This document shows positions 37,054-45,696 of a stretch of DNA of 64,000 nucleotides, in pieces. The position numbers were made by a program, and so were the translations under genes. The stretch lies in the NCBI GenBank assembly GCA_900757795.1, contig CAAEPE010000022.1:1-64000 (forward strand). The letters run 5' to 3'. The stretch's first letter is position 1, and each line of letters starts with the position of its first letter. Origin of the DNA: an uncultured Phascolarctobacterium sp. (GTDB taxonomy: Bacteria; Bacillota; Negativicutes; Acidaminococcales; Acidaminococcaceae). The notes under the pieces were generated by a model. It was given only the letters and a program-made list of their open reading frames with translations, was not told the DNA's origin and did not search any database.

Positions 37054-37930
37054 TACGAAGGAGTATTTTATTAAGGAAACATATAAATCCATTCGTCGCA
37101 ACGGCTTTATGAGCTTTGCTTCTGTTTCTACGGTGGCAGTTTCCCTGTTGGTATTGGGAATGTTTTTGATGATTTTTCTTAACACCAATAATTTGGCGCA
37201 GTATTTGGAAAGTCAGGTTCAGGTTTCCGTTTATATGCAGGATAGCGCTACGGATAAGGAGCTGGCAGACGTTAAGGCCAAGCTGCAAAAAATGCCCGGC
37301 GTAGTGAAGGTAAATCAGGTGAATAAGGAGCAGGCCTTGGCGCGTTTTAAAGAACGCTTGGGCGACCAAGACCAACTTTTGCACAGCTTGGGCAAGGATA
37401 ATCCTTTTCCCAATTCCTTTGAAGTACAGGTAGACAGTCCTGAACGCATTAAAGTGTTGACACCGCAGATTGGCCAAATTCCTAAGGTCGAAACGGCTAA
37501 ATTTGGTCAGGAGGTTGTGGAACATTTATTCCAGCTGACGAAAATCCTGCGTTTTGGCGGTATTTTATTGGTTATTTTCCTAGCGATGGCTACATTGTTT
37601 ATTATCAGCAATACCATTCGTCTGACAGTTTTTGCCCGCCGTAAAGAGGTTTTGATTATGAAATATGTAGGCGCAACAGATTGGTTTATCCGTTGGCCTT
37701 TCCTTTTAGAGGGTATGACGCTGGGATTTTTTGGCGCAGTGATTGCCTTTTTATTGATTAACAGTATTTACGCCGCTTTGTTGGAGCGTATTCATGCTAC
37801 GTTGGCTTTCCTGCCGCTGCTGCCGGCACAGCCGCTGTTATTATATGTAGATTTATTTCTTTTAATAGCGGGAACAGGTATCGGCGCTTTAGGCAGTTAT
37901 ATTTCCCTGCGTAAATTCTTGCGCGTGTAA
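37043..37930 (+). CDS. ftsX: cell-division membrane protein FtsX
   Basis: The permease-like partner of FtsE, 295 residues. A first membrane segment follows SIRRNGFMSFASVS, then an extracellular domain (about 55-160) that would bind a hydrolase or its activator, then three membrane segments in FtsX order. ATG 37043 has AAGGAG about 9 bases upstream and overlaps ftsE. The frame could be extended to 36983, but that lies deep inside ftsE. The next gene encodes an EnvC-like LytM protein, the usual periplasmic partner. Confidence 0.93.
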   Translation: MSFSTKEYFIKETYKSIRRNGFMSFASVSTVAVSLLVLGMFLMIFLNTNNLAQYLESQVQVSVYMQDSATDKELADVKAKLQKMPGVVKVNQVNKEQALARFKERLGDQDQLLHSLGKDNPFPNSFEVQVDSPERIKVLTPQIGQIPKVETAKFGQEVVEHLFQLTKILRFGGILLVIFLAMATLFIISNTIRLTVFARRKEVLIMKYVGATDWFIRWPFLLEGMTLGFFGAVIAFLLINSIYAALLERIHATLAFLPLLPAQPLLLYVDLFLLIAGTGIGALGSYISLRKFLRV

Positions 37931-37943
37931 GGGAGGTTGGCAG

Positions 37944-39089
37944 ATGCTGAGAAAAAAAATTACCAGCTTGGCCTTAGCCGCGCTGTTGGCAGTTTTGCCG
38001 CTGTTTGCCGGCGGCGGTTTTGCCAACGAAGCCGACGATAAGCAGGCCGAGCTGAACAGTGTGCAGGCGCAGATGCAGAAAATGCAGGAGCGCAAAGCGG
38101 CTGCGCGCCGCCGGGCAGAGGCTGCCAGCGAAGGCTTGCAGGACTTGGCAGGCAACCTAAAGCAGCTGCAGGCGCAGGCTAATGCACTGCAAAAAGAGCG
38201 CGACACTTTACAGGGAAGCATTAACGATAATCAAGCAAAGCTGTCGCAAAAGAAAAAAGATGTAGAAACCCGCTTGAAGGTTTACCGCAAGCGTCTGCGC
38301 GACATTTATATCAACGGACAGATAAATTATTTGGACGTGCTTTTGGGCGCCAAAGATTTCAGCGATTTTTCTTCACGTATGTTTTTGCTGCAAAAAATTA
38401 TCGGCAGCGATATTGATATGCTTGAGCAGCTAAAAAAGGACGAGGCAGAAATTACAGAGCGTCAGGCAAAACTGGACGCTGAAATGAAAGAAATTAAGAC
38501 TACGCAAGTTGCGCTAGAGGCGAAAACTGCAAGAGTTAATAAGCTCAAGGAGCAGCGCTCCTATATGCTGTACAAGGCACAGGAGGAAGAGCAGCAAAGC
38601 CAGGAGGAATATGAACGCCTGCTGGCTATCAGCGAAAATATTGCTGCCATGCTGCGCAATATGGAAAGCAGCGGTATGACTGCTTCCGGCAGCAGCGGCG
38701 GTACGGGGCGTTTTATGTGGCCTTGCAGCGGCCCCATTACCTCATATTATGGCTGGCGCACGCATCCTGTTTTTGGTACAACAAAATATCACAGCGGTAT
38801 GGATATCGCTGTAGATTACGGTACGCCGATTTTGGCTGCGGATTCCGGAACAGTTATATACAGCGGCTGGCTGGGCGGCTATGGTTATGCGGTTATGATT
38901 GACCATGGCAGCGGCTTGGTAACTTTGTATGGTCATAATCAAGGGTTAAATGTCTATGAGGGACAATATGTAAGCAAGGGAACCTGCATTGCCTACGCAG
39001 GCAGCACCGGTTATTCTACCGGCCCGCACTGCCACTTTGAGGTACGTTTGCACGGCGAAGTTACAGAACCTTTGAATTATTTGCCATAA
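37944..39089 (+). CDS. EnvC-like coiled-coil M23 peptidase
   Basis: A 381-residue exported protein: signal peptide (1-about 27, ending GGFANEAD), long coiled coil (about 30-230) and C-terminal LytM/M23 domain (about 265-378). The zinc motifs are present: HSGMDIAVDYG (HxxxD) and GPHCHFEVR (HxH). In E. coli EnvC they are lost, so this one may be a real endopeptidase rather than only an amidase activator. Adjacent to ftsEX, it is probably recruited by FtsX to cut septal peptidoglycan. Confidence 0.9.
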   Translation: MLRKKITSLALAALLAVLPLFAGGGFANEADDKQAELNSVQAQMQKMQERKAAARRRAEAASEGLQDLAGNLKQLQAQANALQKERDTLQGSINDNQAKLSQKKKDVETRLKVYRKRLRDIYINGQINYLDVLLGAKDFSDFSSRMFLLQKIIGSDIDMLEQLKKDEAEITERQAKLDAEMKEIKTTQVALEAKTARVNKLKEQRSYMLYKAQEEEQQSQEEYERLLAISENIAAMLRNMESSGMTASGSSGGTGRFMWPCSGPITSYYGWRTHPVFGTTKYHSGMDIAVDYGTPILAADSGTVIYSGWLGGYGYAVMIDHGSGLVTLYGHNQGLNVYEGQYVSKGTCIAYAGSTGYSTGPHCHFEVRLHGEVTEPLNYLP

Positions 39090-39111
39090 TGGCGTTTGGG
39101 GAGATGTTTTG

Positions 39112-40266
39112 ATGGAGAAAAAATCTTGGCAGCTTGTGGCCTGCTGTGCGGTTACTGCCGTGGTAACATTTGCTGCCGTGACTATCGCAGAGAGCGTTCT
39201 GCTGCACCAAATTACCGGCAGCGTTACCGATACGCTGCGTTTTTGGCAGACTATGAATTTAGTCAAGCAAAACTATAACGGTGAAATAGATAATCATGCT
39301 CTGTATGAAGGCGCTATCAAAGGTATGGTAGAAGGCGTGGGCGATCCCTATACTGTTTATTTAAACAGCAAGGATTATCAGCAGCTTAATGAAAGCACTT
39401 CCTCTACCTTTGGCGGCATAGGCGTAGTTTTTGGCAAGCGCGGCGATGAATACGTAATTATTTCGGCGCTGCCGGATAACCCGGGAGCTTTGGCGGGCAT
39501 TAAAAGCGGCGATATTATTGTCGCTATTGACGGCGAAGCTGTCAGCTCCATGAATATGGAGCAGGTTGCTCATAAAATTCGCGGCAAGGTAGGTACGGAG
39601 GTCACGTTGGACTTAAAGGATAAAACCGGCGAACTGCGCAAGGCGCGCGTTATCCGTAAGGAAATAAAAAATCCTTCCGTAAAAGGTCAATTTGTGCCCA
39701 ATACTAAAATCGGTTATATCCGCGTTTCTGTTTTCGCTGAAAGCACCGACGAAGATTTTAAACAGGAATACCAAAAGCTGGAACAAGAGGGAATGCAGGC
39801 TTTGCTTCTTGATTTGCGCGGCAATCCGGGCGGTCTTTTGACCTCCGGCGTAGGCGTGGCGGGAATGCTGGTGCCCAAAGGCCCGATTGTTTCCATAACC
39901 TATAAAAACGGCAAAACCTATACCGAAAATTCTTCTTTGGAAAAAGTAAAATATCCTTTGGCGGTGCTGGTTGACCACGGCAGCGCCAGCGCGTCGGAAA
40001 TTGTTGCGGGAGCGATTAAGGATACTAAGGCAGGCAAGCTCTTTGGCGTAAAAACATTTGGTAAGGGCAGCGTGCAGTCCGTATATCGTTTGGGACACGA
40101 CACCGGCGTAAAAATTACCATTGCAAAATATTACACTCCTTCCGGCGTTTCCATTCACAATGTGGGTATTGAGCCGGATGTAGTGGTTGAACTTCCGGAT
40201 AATGCTACTAAAGACCTGCAAATGCAGGCGGCAGTAGATTATTTGAAAGCAGAAATAGCTAAGTAA
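39112..40266 (+). CDS. S41 carboxy-terminal processing protease
   Basis: A CtpA/CtpB-type serine protease of 384 residues with one N-terminal membrane anchor (about 8-28), a PDZ domain (about 95-180, GGIGVVFGKRGDEYV to GDIIVAIDGEAV) and the S41 core. The catalytic Ser is in DHGSASASEIVAGA and the Lys in VKTFGKGSVQSVY. It acts outside the cytoplasmic membrane. ATG 39112 follows GGGGAGATG. It is the last envelope gene of the ftsEX group, where CtpA-like proteases often limit peptidoglycan hydrolases; the target here is unknown. Confidence 0.92.
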   Translation: MEKKSWQLVACCAVTAVVTFAAVTIAESVLLHQITGSVTDTLRFWQTMNLVKQNYNGEIDNHALYEGAIKGMVEGVGDPYTVYLNSKDYQQLNESTSSTFGGIGVVFGKRGDEYVIISALPDNPGALAGIKSGDIIVAIDGEAVSSMNMEQVAHKIRGKVGTEVTLDLKDKTGELRKARVIRKEIKNPSVKGQFVPNTKIGYIRVSVFAESTDEDFKQEYQKLEQEGMQALLLDLRGNPGGLLTSGVGVAGMLVPKGPIVSITYKNGKTYTENSSLEKVKYPLAVLVDHGSASASEIVAGAIKDTKAGKLFGVKTFGKGSVQSVYRLGHDTGVKITIAKYYTPSGVSIHNVGIEPDVVVELPDNATKDLQMQAAVDYLKAEIAK

Positions 40267-40279
40267 AAGAGGTGGCGAA

Positions 40280-40630
40280 ATGTTATTTGTATGCTATGCC
40301 AAATGCGGCACTTGTAAAAAAGCAGAAAAATATCTTCTGGACAAGGGCTTCACTTTAGAAAAACGCGATATTAAAGAAGCAAAGCCGTCTTTGGAAGAAT
40401 TAAAAGCTTGGTACAAGGCCAGCGGCTTGCCTTTAAAGCGTTTCTATAATACCAGCGGTAAGCTGTACAAGGAGCTGAACTTAAAGGATAAAATTCCAAC
40501 CATGAGCGAGGAAGAACAGCTGGAGCTGTTGGCCAGCGACGGTATGTTGGTTAAGCGTCCGATTGTTGTGGACGGAGAAAGAGTTCTCATTGGTTTTAAG
40601 CAAGCTGAGTACGAAGAAAAAGGTTTGTAA
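40280..40630 (+). CDS. ArsC/Spx family thioredoxin-fold protein
   Basis: A 116-residue protein of the ArsC/Spx/YffB superfamily. The CxxC at 9-12 (KCGTCKKAEKYL) and the C-terminal VKRPIVVDGERVLIGF with the R-P-I arsenate reductase-family motif are present. It could act as an Spx-like RNA polymerase-binding redox regulator or a reductase. True Spx has RPI with a different context, so I do not assign it. It follows the protease by 13 bases. Confidence 0.82.
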   Translation: MLFVCYAKCGTCKKAEKYLLDKGFTLEKRDIKEAKPSLEELKAWYKASGLPLKRFYNTSGKLYKELNLKDKIPTMSEEEQLELLASDGMLVKRPIVVDGERVLIGFKQAEYEEKGL

Positions 40631-40657
40631 AATTATTTTTAGAGAGGAAGATGTGTT

Positions 40658-41488
40658 ATGAATAAGTTTGTAAAAATTGCTTTAATTGGCGCTTTAGCTG
40701 CTTTGACATTAGCTTTTACCGGCTGCGGCGGTTCTAAAGAAGAAAAAAAGGCCGACCCCAATAAACCCGTTATTGTAGGCGTAAACCCCGGCCCTCATGC
40801 CATTATCATGGAAAATGTTAAAAAGATTGCCGAGAAAAAAGGCTTAAAAATCGAAATTAAAGAGTTCAGCGATTTTGTAACTCCTAACTCTGCTCTGGCC
40901 GCCGGTGAAATTTGGGCTAACAGCTTCCAACACGAGCCGTTCTTAAAAGCTACTATGAAAAAAGAGCCTTCCTTTAAACTGGCTAACGCTTTTCCCACGG
41001 CTTTGTTCCCCATTAACATCTATTCCAAAAAATTAAAACCTGGCGACACCATCCCCGACGGTGCTAAAATTGCTATTCCTAACGACCCCACCAACGGCGG
41101 CCGCAGCATTCTGCTGTTAGCTGCCAATGGCTTGCTCAAGGTTAAAAATCCCCAGGATATTACTACTACCGTAGCCGATATTACGGAAAATCCGCATCAT
41201 TTTCAAATTATCGAGCTGGAAGCAGCTGCCATTCCCCGTTCCTTGGACGATGTAACCTGCGCAGCTATCAACACCACCTATGCTTTGAACGCCGGTCTTA
41301 ATCCTGCAACCGACCCGATTGTTAAGGAAACTGCCGACTCTTTATATGTAAATATTGTTGCCGTACAGGAAGCTACTTTAAAAGACCCGCGTCTGCAAAT
41401 CTTCAAAGAAGCTTATCAATCTAAAGAAAACGCCGAATTTATTAAAACTAAATTCCCCGGCTCCGTTTATCTTGGCTGGAAAGAATAA
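40658..41488 (+). CDS. metQ: MetQ-family methionine-binding lipoprotein
   Basis: A 276-residue solute-binding lipoprotein of the NlpA/MetQ family that would deliver methionine to an ABC importer. A lipobox AFTGC puts the lipidated Cys at 23. IVGVNPGPHAIIMENVKKIAEKKG and FQHEPFLKA are typical family blocks. No metN or metI gene is adjacent: an M20 amidohydrolase follows 10 bases after the stop, so the transporter parts must be elsewhere or the ligand differs (for example a peptide or amide hydrolysed by that enzyme). GAGAGGAAG precedes the ATG. Confidence 0.85.
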   Translation: MNKFVKIALIGALAALTLAFTGCGGSKEEKKADPNKPVIVGVNPGPHAIIMENVKKIAEKKGLKIEIKEFSDFVTPNSALAAGEIWANSFQHEPFLKATMKKEPSFKLANAFPTALFPINIYSKKLKPGDTIPDGAKIAIPNDPTNGGRSILLLAANGLLKVKNPQDITTTVADITENPHHFQIIELEAAAIPRSLDDVTCAAINTTYALNAGLNPATDPIVKETADSLYVNIVAVQEATLKDPRLQIFKEAYQSKENAEFIKTKFPGSVYLGWKE

Positions 41489-41497
41489 GGCTGTACT

Positions 41498-42619
41498 ATG
41501 GATTTAGCAAGTCACATTAACGAAATTTGGCCGCAGCTGCACGCCATGGCCGAGCCTGCATTTGCCGAGGTTAGAACAGCTAAATTTTTAGCGGATTTTT
41601 TGCGCGGAATTGGTTATACCGTGACGGAAAATGTCGGCGGCACCACCGGCGTGACGGCTGTTTTGGACAGCGGCAAGCCGGGACCGACGGTTGCCGTGCG
41701 CACAGATATGGACTGCTTATTGTTTAAGCAGGCTGACGGCAGCGAAAAGCCAATTCACGCCTGCGGTCACGACGGTCACATGACGCTGGCTTTAGGCGTA
41801 GCTAAATTATTGGCAGAACAGGGACTTCCGTGCGGCAGGCTGAAAATTCTTTGCCAGCCGGCGGAGGAAATTGGCCGCGGTGCCTTGAGTTTGCTAGAAG
41901 CAGGCGCGCTGGACGACGTACAATATGTGCTGGGCTATCATTTAATGCCTAAGGATATGGCTCGCAGCGGACAGATTATCGCACAAATAAATTGGACGGC
42001 ATGTACGCTGATAGAGGGAGAAATTCGCGGCTTAGCAGCGCACGGATCTCAGCCACATTTAGGCGTTAACGCCATTGACGTTGGTGCTGCCATTGTCAAT
42101 GCAGTTAATGCGCTGCACTCTAATCCGCTGTTAGGCGGCAGCGTAAAAACCACGCGCTTTATTGGCGGTGCAGGATCGCTGAACGCTATTTGCGACAAGG
42201 TAAATATTGGTTTTGATTTGCGCAGCACTTCTAATAGTGAAATGCTTATGCTGCGGCAAAAAGTGCAAAATATTGTTGCTTCTGTGGCACAGGCTTACGG
42301 CGCAGAAGCCGACAGCCATATTGTCGGTACCTGTCCTGCGGCAGAGGCAGATCCGTCGCTGCTGGCTGTAACCCGCGATGTGATTGTGCGCGAATTAGGC
42401 AGCGAAGCCTTAATTCCTGCGGCAAATATTACTGTTGGCGAAGATTTTAACTTTTTCAAAGAACAGCGGCCGCAGCTGAAAACGGCAAGCTTGGGCATTG
42501 GCTGCGATTTAGTGCCGCGTCTGCACGATCCGCAGATGACCTTTGACCACGGCGCGCTGGCCGGTGCTATCAAGGTTTTGGCAGCGCTGGCAGTAAAAAT
42601 TTTGCAAACGCGTCCTTAA
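41498..42619 (+). CDS. M20 family amidohydrolase
   Basis: A 373-residue M20D metallopeptidase (amidohydrolase/aminoacylase, IAA-amino-acid hydrolase or AbgB-like). RTDMDCLLF and HACGHDGHMTLALG carry the first metal ligands, QPAEEIGRGALSLLEAG the catalytic Glu pair, and a lid domain follows (IRGLAAHGSQPHLGVNAID). Cytoplasmic: no signal peptide. It is coupled to a MetQ-like binding protein, suggesting uptake and hydrolysis of an N-acyl or peptidyl amino acid, possibly of methionine. Substrate not proven. Confidence 0.85.
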   Translation: MDLASHINEIWPQLHAMAEPAFAEVRTAKFLADFLRGIGYTVTENVGGTTGVTAVLDSGKPGPTVAVRTDMDCLLFKQADGSEKPIHACGHDGHMTLALGVAKLLAEQGLPCGRLKILCQPAEEIGRGALSLLEAGALDDVQYVLGYHLMPKDMARSGQIIAQINWTACTLIEGEIRGLAAHGSQPHLGVNAIDVGAAIVNAVNALHSNPLLGGSVKTTRFIGGAGSLNAICDKVNIGFDLRSTSNSEMLMLRQKVQNIVASVAQAYGAEADSHIVGTCPAAEADPSLLAVTRDVIVRELGSEALIPAANITVGEDFNFFKEQRPQLKTASLGIGCDLVPRLHDPQMTFDHGALAGAIKVLAALAVKILQTRP

Positions 42620-42644
42620 AAAAGAAATAATTTTGTAATTACAA

Positions 42645-42671
42645 GAGCCTTCCGATACCAAGGGAAGGCTC
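42645..42671 (+). terminator. hairpin after amidohydrolase
   Basis: A 9-bp GC-rich stem (42645-42653 with 42663-42671) with a weak T-rich tail. Confidence 0.6.
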
Positions 42672-42678
42672 TTCGTGT

Positions 42679-42684
42679 TATAAT
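42679..42684 (+). promoter_or_regulatory. -10 element of chromate transporter genes
   Basis: TATAAT 32 bases before the TTG start at 42716. The -35 region overlaps the preceding terminator and is poor. Confidence 0.45.
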
Positions 42685-42715
42685 AGGATAAACTGCTATT
42701 AAAGGAGCGATAATT

Positions 42716-43285
42716 TTGGAATTAGAGCGGGTACGGGACAATAATTTATGTTGGAAGCTGTTTAAATCAACTTTTATTATCAGCGCGTTCACCATTGGCG
42801 GCGGCTTTGTTATTATTCCGCTGCTTAAAGCGAAATTTGTTGATGAATATAAATGGCTGGATGACAAGGAGGCACTAAATCTTGTCGCCATTGCTCAGTC
42901 CGCCCCCGGCGTAGTTGCTGCCAACGCAGCGATTAGTTTGGGTTATAGATTAGCAGGCTTTAAAGGGACTTTAGTTGCGCTGGCTGCGACGATTTTGCCG
43001 CCGCTGATTACTTTGAGCATTATATCTTACGCTTATGACGCTTTTGCCAATAATCAATATATTCAACTGCTCTTAAAAGGTATGCAGTGCGGCGCGACGG
43101 CGATTATTATTAACGTGGCTATCGACCTTTTGCACAAGGAGCTCAAGAAAAAATTGGCGTTGCCGCTGCTGATTATTTTGGGAACCTTTGTGGCAAATTA
43201 TTTTTTCCATGTGAATTTGATGTACGCCGTAGTGGTAGACGCTATTATCGGCTTCTTTTTACTGCGGGATAAAAAATATGCGTAG
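42716..43285 (+). CDS. chromate transporter family subunit, first half
   Basis: A 189-residue short-chain chromate ion transporter (CHR) protein with about 6 membrane segments. TFIISAFTIGGGFVIIPLLKAKFV and VAIAQSAPGVVAANAAISLG are the conserved CHR N-terminal motifs (G-G-x-F and P-G-x-x-x-N-A-A). The start is TTG with AAAGGAG 8 bases upstream. The second half is a separate gene 12 bases later, a normal two-gene CHR pair rather than a frameshift. In many anaerobes the natural substrate is unknown. Confidence 0.88.
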   Translation: MELERVRDNNLCWKLFKSTFIISAFTIGGGFVIIPLLKAKFVDEYKWLDDKEALNLVAIAQSAPGVVAANAAISLGYRLAGFKGTLVALAATILPPLITLSIISYAYDAFANNQYIQLLLKGMQCGATAIIINVAIDLLHKELKKKLALPLLIILGTFVANYFFHVNLMYAVVVDAIIGFFLLRDKKYA

Positions 43286-43297
43286 GGAGGCGGTAGT

Positions 43298-43873
43298 ATG
43301 AGCTGGATGATTTATTGGGAGCTTTTTTGGAGCTTTGTCAAGGTTGGCGCTTTTTGCGTAGGCGGCGGCTATGCTTCTATGCCGCTGATTCAGGCGCAGG
43401 TTATCGACGAGCATGGCTGGCTGACAATGCAGCAGTTTATTGATATTTTTACGATTTCGCAGATGACGCCGGGTCCTATTGGCATTAACGCAGCAACTTT
43501 TGTCGGTACTAAAGTGGCGGGCGTTCCGGGAGCAGTGTGCGCTACCGTTGGCTTTGTTTTTCCTTCTGTAATTATTGTTTTGATTTTGGCGCACTTATTT
43601 TTTAAATACGGTGATATTGGACCCATCAGAGGAATTTTAAACGGCCTGCGCCCTGCAGTAGTGGCGCTAATTTGTTCCGCAGGCTTGAGCTTTGTGTTTT
43701 TGGCTTTATGGAACACGGAAACTTTGCCAAAGGATTTTACCAAAGTAGATTTAATTGGCTGCATTGTGCTGCCTGTTTCCTTATGGTGCGTTCGTCATAA
43801 AGTGAGCGTTATCAAGCTGCTGTGTATGAGCGGCGTGCTAGGCTTATTTTTAGGCGTAGTGGGGATTAGGTAA
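43298..43873 (+). CDS. chromate transporter family subunit, second half
   Basis: A 191-residue CHR-domain membrane protein. FVKVGAFCVGGGYASMPLIQAQVID and TISQMTPGPIGINAATFVGTKVAG repeat the CHR motifs in the second-half variant (P-G-P-x-x-x-N-A-A-T). It has its own ribosome site (GGAGGCGG) and pairs with the upstream subunit in opposite orientation within the membrane. Probable anion transporter; chromate specificity is by family name only. Confidence 0.88.
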   Translation: MSWMIYWELFWSFVKVGAFCVGGGYASMPLIQAQVIDEHGWLTMQQFIDIFTISQMTPGPIGINAATFVGTKVAGVPGAVCATVGFVFPSVIIVLILAHLFFKYGDIGPIRGILNGLRPAVVALICSAGLSFVFLALWNTETLPKDFTKVDLIGCIVLPVSLWCVRHKVSVIKLLCMSGVLGLFLGVVGIR

Positions 43874-43876
43874 AAT

Positions 43877-43932
43877 ATTATTCGCTCATTTTTTGTGATA
43901 AAACGCAAATTATTCCCTCATTTTTTTGTAAA
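43877..43932 (+). repeat. imperfect direct repeat upstream of DUF4143 gene
   Basis: Two about 24-base copies with a 32-bp period (starts 43877 and 43909) share ATTATTCnCTCATTTTTT. They lie just upstream of the promoter at 43937. Confidence 0.6.
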
Positions 43933-43936
43933 AACC

Positions 43937-43966
43937 TTGCTGCTGAAAGGATTTGCGAGTTATAAT
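43937..43966 (+). promoter_or_regulatory. promoter of DUF4143 ATPase
   Basis: TTGCTG (43937-43942), 18-base spacer, TATAAT (43961-43966), 37 bases before the GTG start. Confidence 0.6.
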
Positions 43967-44002
43967 AAAAATGAAATATCGCATAGGTGAGGAGGAATAG
44001 CA

Positions 44003-45340
44003 GTGCTTTACTTAAAACGAAAAATAGATGCTTATTTAGAAGCGTGGCAATTAGAACAACTGCATAAACCGCTAATTGTTAAGGGTTCGCGTCAGGTTGG
44101 CAAAACAGCATCTATTCAAAGATTTGCTGAAAAACATTATCAAAATGTTATCTATATAAATTTTGTAGAAGAGCCAAAATATAAAATGATATTGGGCAAC
44201 GGCTACAAAATTGACGATATTATTAAAAATATTTCTCTGCTTGATCCTGCTAAAAAATTTCAAGAAAAAAATACGCTGATATTTTTTGATGAAATTCAGG
44301 ATTATCCGGAAATTGCTACTGCTCTAAAATTTTTTTATCTAGACGCCCGTTATGATGTTATTTGCAGCGGCTCTTTATTGGGTTTAAATTATAGGAAAAT
44401 AGAAAGCAACAGTGTAGGATATAAAACAGATTATACACTGCATTCTTTAGATTTTGAGGAGTTTTTATGGGCTAAGGGATATGGCGAAAATATTATCCAA
44501 GATATTTTAGAGCACATGCTTCAGTTAAGACCCTTTAGTGAGCTGGAGATGAATATATATAGCAGTCTTTTCCTTGACTACTGTATTTTAGGCGGCATGC
44601 CCGCTGTTATCCGGGATTATATTAGTAATGGCACTTTCGAGCGGTCTTTAGCAACGCAAAAGCAGCTTATTGCTGATTATAAGGAAGACATTCGTAAATA
44701 TGCTGATGGTTTAGATCAAGCGCGTATCCTTAATGTGTTCAATCATATCCCAGCGCAGTTGGCGAAAGAAAATAAAAAATTCCAAATTTCCAAGGTTGCT
44801 GCAGGAGCCAGATTTAAAGATTATCGAGGATGTATAGAATGGCTGTTGGATACAGGCATTATCAATGCATGTTATTGTCTGAATTTTCCGGAGCTTCCTT
44901 TAAATGGCAATTATAATGACAGTAAATACAAACTTTATTTTGCAGACAGCGGTTTGTTGGTTGCAATGCTTGATGAAGAAGCGCAGGAGGATTTGCGTGC
45001 TAACAAAAATTTAGGGGTTTATAAAGGCGCTCTTTATGAAAATATCGTTAGTGAAGCTTTGTCTAAATGCGGTTATGGTTTGTATTATTTTAAAAAAGAT
45101 AATTCTACTTTGGAAGAAGATTTCTTTGTGCGTACAAGTAAAGAGCTAATTCCTGTAGAAGTAAAGGCAACTAATGGTAAAGCTAAATCATTAACTACGC
45201 TTATTAACAGTAAACATTATTCTGATATACAATATGGTATTAAATTTGTAAGTGGAAATATAGGCTTAGACAGTAATATTTATACTTTTCCGTATTTCTG
45301 CACCTTTTTGCTGAAAAGATATTTAAGGTTGAAAGATTAA
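44003..45340 (+). CDS. AAA ATPase with DUF4143 domain
   Basis: A 445-residue cytoplasmic ATPase. The N-terminal AAA_14 domain has Walker A KGSRQVGKTASIQRFA and Walker B LIFFDEIQDYPE; the C-terminal DUF4143 domain has YFADSGLLVAML and a nuclease-like FVRTSKELIPVEVKAT stretch (E-V-K). The function of the family is unknown; it is common in gut anaerobes and often repeated in genomes. AGGAGG precedes GTG 44003. It is a single gene with its own promoter and terminator. Confidence 0.85.
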   Translation: MLYLKRKIDAYLEAWQLEQLHKPLIVKGSRQVGKTASIQRFAEKHYQNVIYINFVEEPKYKMILGNGYKIDDIIKNISLLDPAKKFQEKNTLIFFDEIQDYPEIATALKFFYLDARYDVICSGSLLGLNYRKIESNSVGYKTDYTLHSLDFEEFLWAKGYGENIIQDILEHMLQLRPFSELEMNIYSSLFLDYCILGGMPAVIRDYISNGTFERSLATQKQLIADYKEDIRKYADGLDQARILNVFNHIPAQLAKENKKFQISKVAAGARFKDYRGCIEWLLDTGIINACYCLNFPELPLNGNYNDSKYKLYFADSGLLVAMLDEEAQEDLRANKNLGVYKGALYENIVSEALSKCGYGLYYFKKDNSTLEEDFFVRTSKELIPVEVKATNGKAKSLTTLINSKHYSDIQYGIKFVSGNIGLDSNIYTFPYFCTFLLKRYLRLKD

Positions 45341-45354
45341 AATACAGTGCTTTT

Positions 45355-45390
45355 ACGCAGTTACTTGATTGTAAGTGGCTGCGTATTTTT
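45355..45390 (+). terminator. terminator after DUF4143 gene
   Basis: A stem ACGCAG/CTGCGT (45355-45360 with 45379-45384) extended by inner ACTT/AAGT pairs, then T6. Confidence 0.75.
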
Positions 45391-45696
45391 TATGCCAATT
45401 TTTAGATTATGTATCTTAAATGCTTTACCACCTAAAATTTATAATATTTTTTCGTAAATGTCTTGACGGGGGGGACTTCGTATTAAAATATAAGTACAAT
45501 GAATACTCAGTCAATGTTATAAAACAGATTAGGGATAGGCAAATATTAGATTTGCAAAAAAATAATTAAACTGTATTTATAGCGTTGATGTTTGTATACC
45601 GCGGAGTTTGGCCAACGATATGCGTTGAGTAAAAAATTTAAAATGTCTGCCAAATTAAAATTAGGCATGGAAAATTTTGCAAAGGAGAGGAATTTT
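45391..45696 (+). other. autotransporter upstream region and leader
   Basis: Contains the G7-bearing promoter (45463-45494) and an about 200-base leader to the ATG at 45697. An in-frame open extension to 45592 exists, but the signal peptide and AAAGGAGAGG place the start at 45697. No other gene is seen. Confidence 0.5.
45463..45494 (+). promoter_or_regulatory. promoter with G7 tract in the spacer
   Basis: TTGACG (45463-45468) runs directly into a G7 tract (45468-45474). Candidate -10 hexamers are TAAAAT (45484-45489, 15-base spacer) and TATAAG (45489-45494, 20-base spacer). Neither is at the optimal 17, so gain or loss of G would change promoter strength. The arrangement is like Neisseria porA/opc promoters. 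Confidence 0.6.

Noticed and set aside
42716..43873. Split chromate transporter as another phase-variable frameshift
   Set aside because: Each half has its own ribosome site and complete CHR motifs, with no homopolymer at the 12-base gap. Two-gene CHR pairs are normal.
45592..45696. Upstream extension of the autotransporter frame
   Set aside because: It lacks a ribosome site and would bury the signal peptide; AAAGGAGAGG and MKKNLAKVV at 45697 are clearly better.
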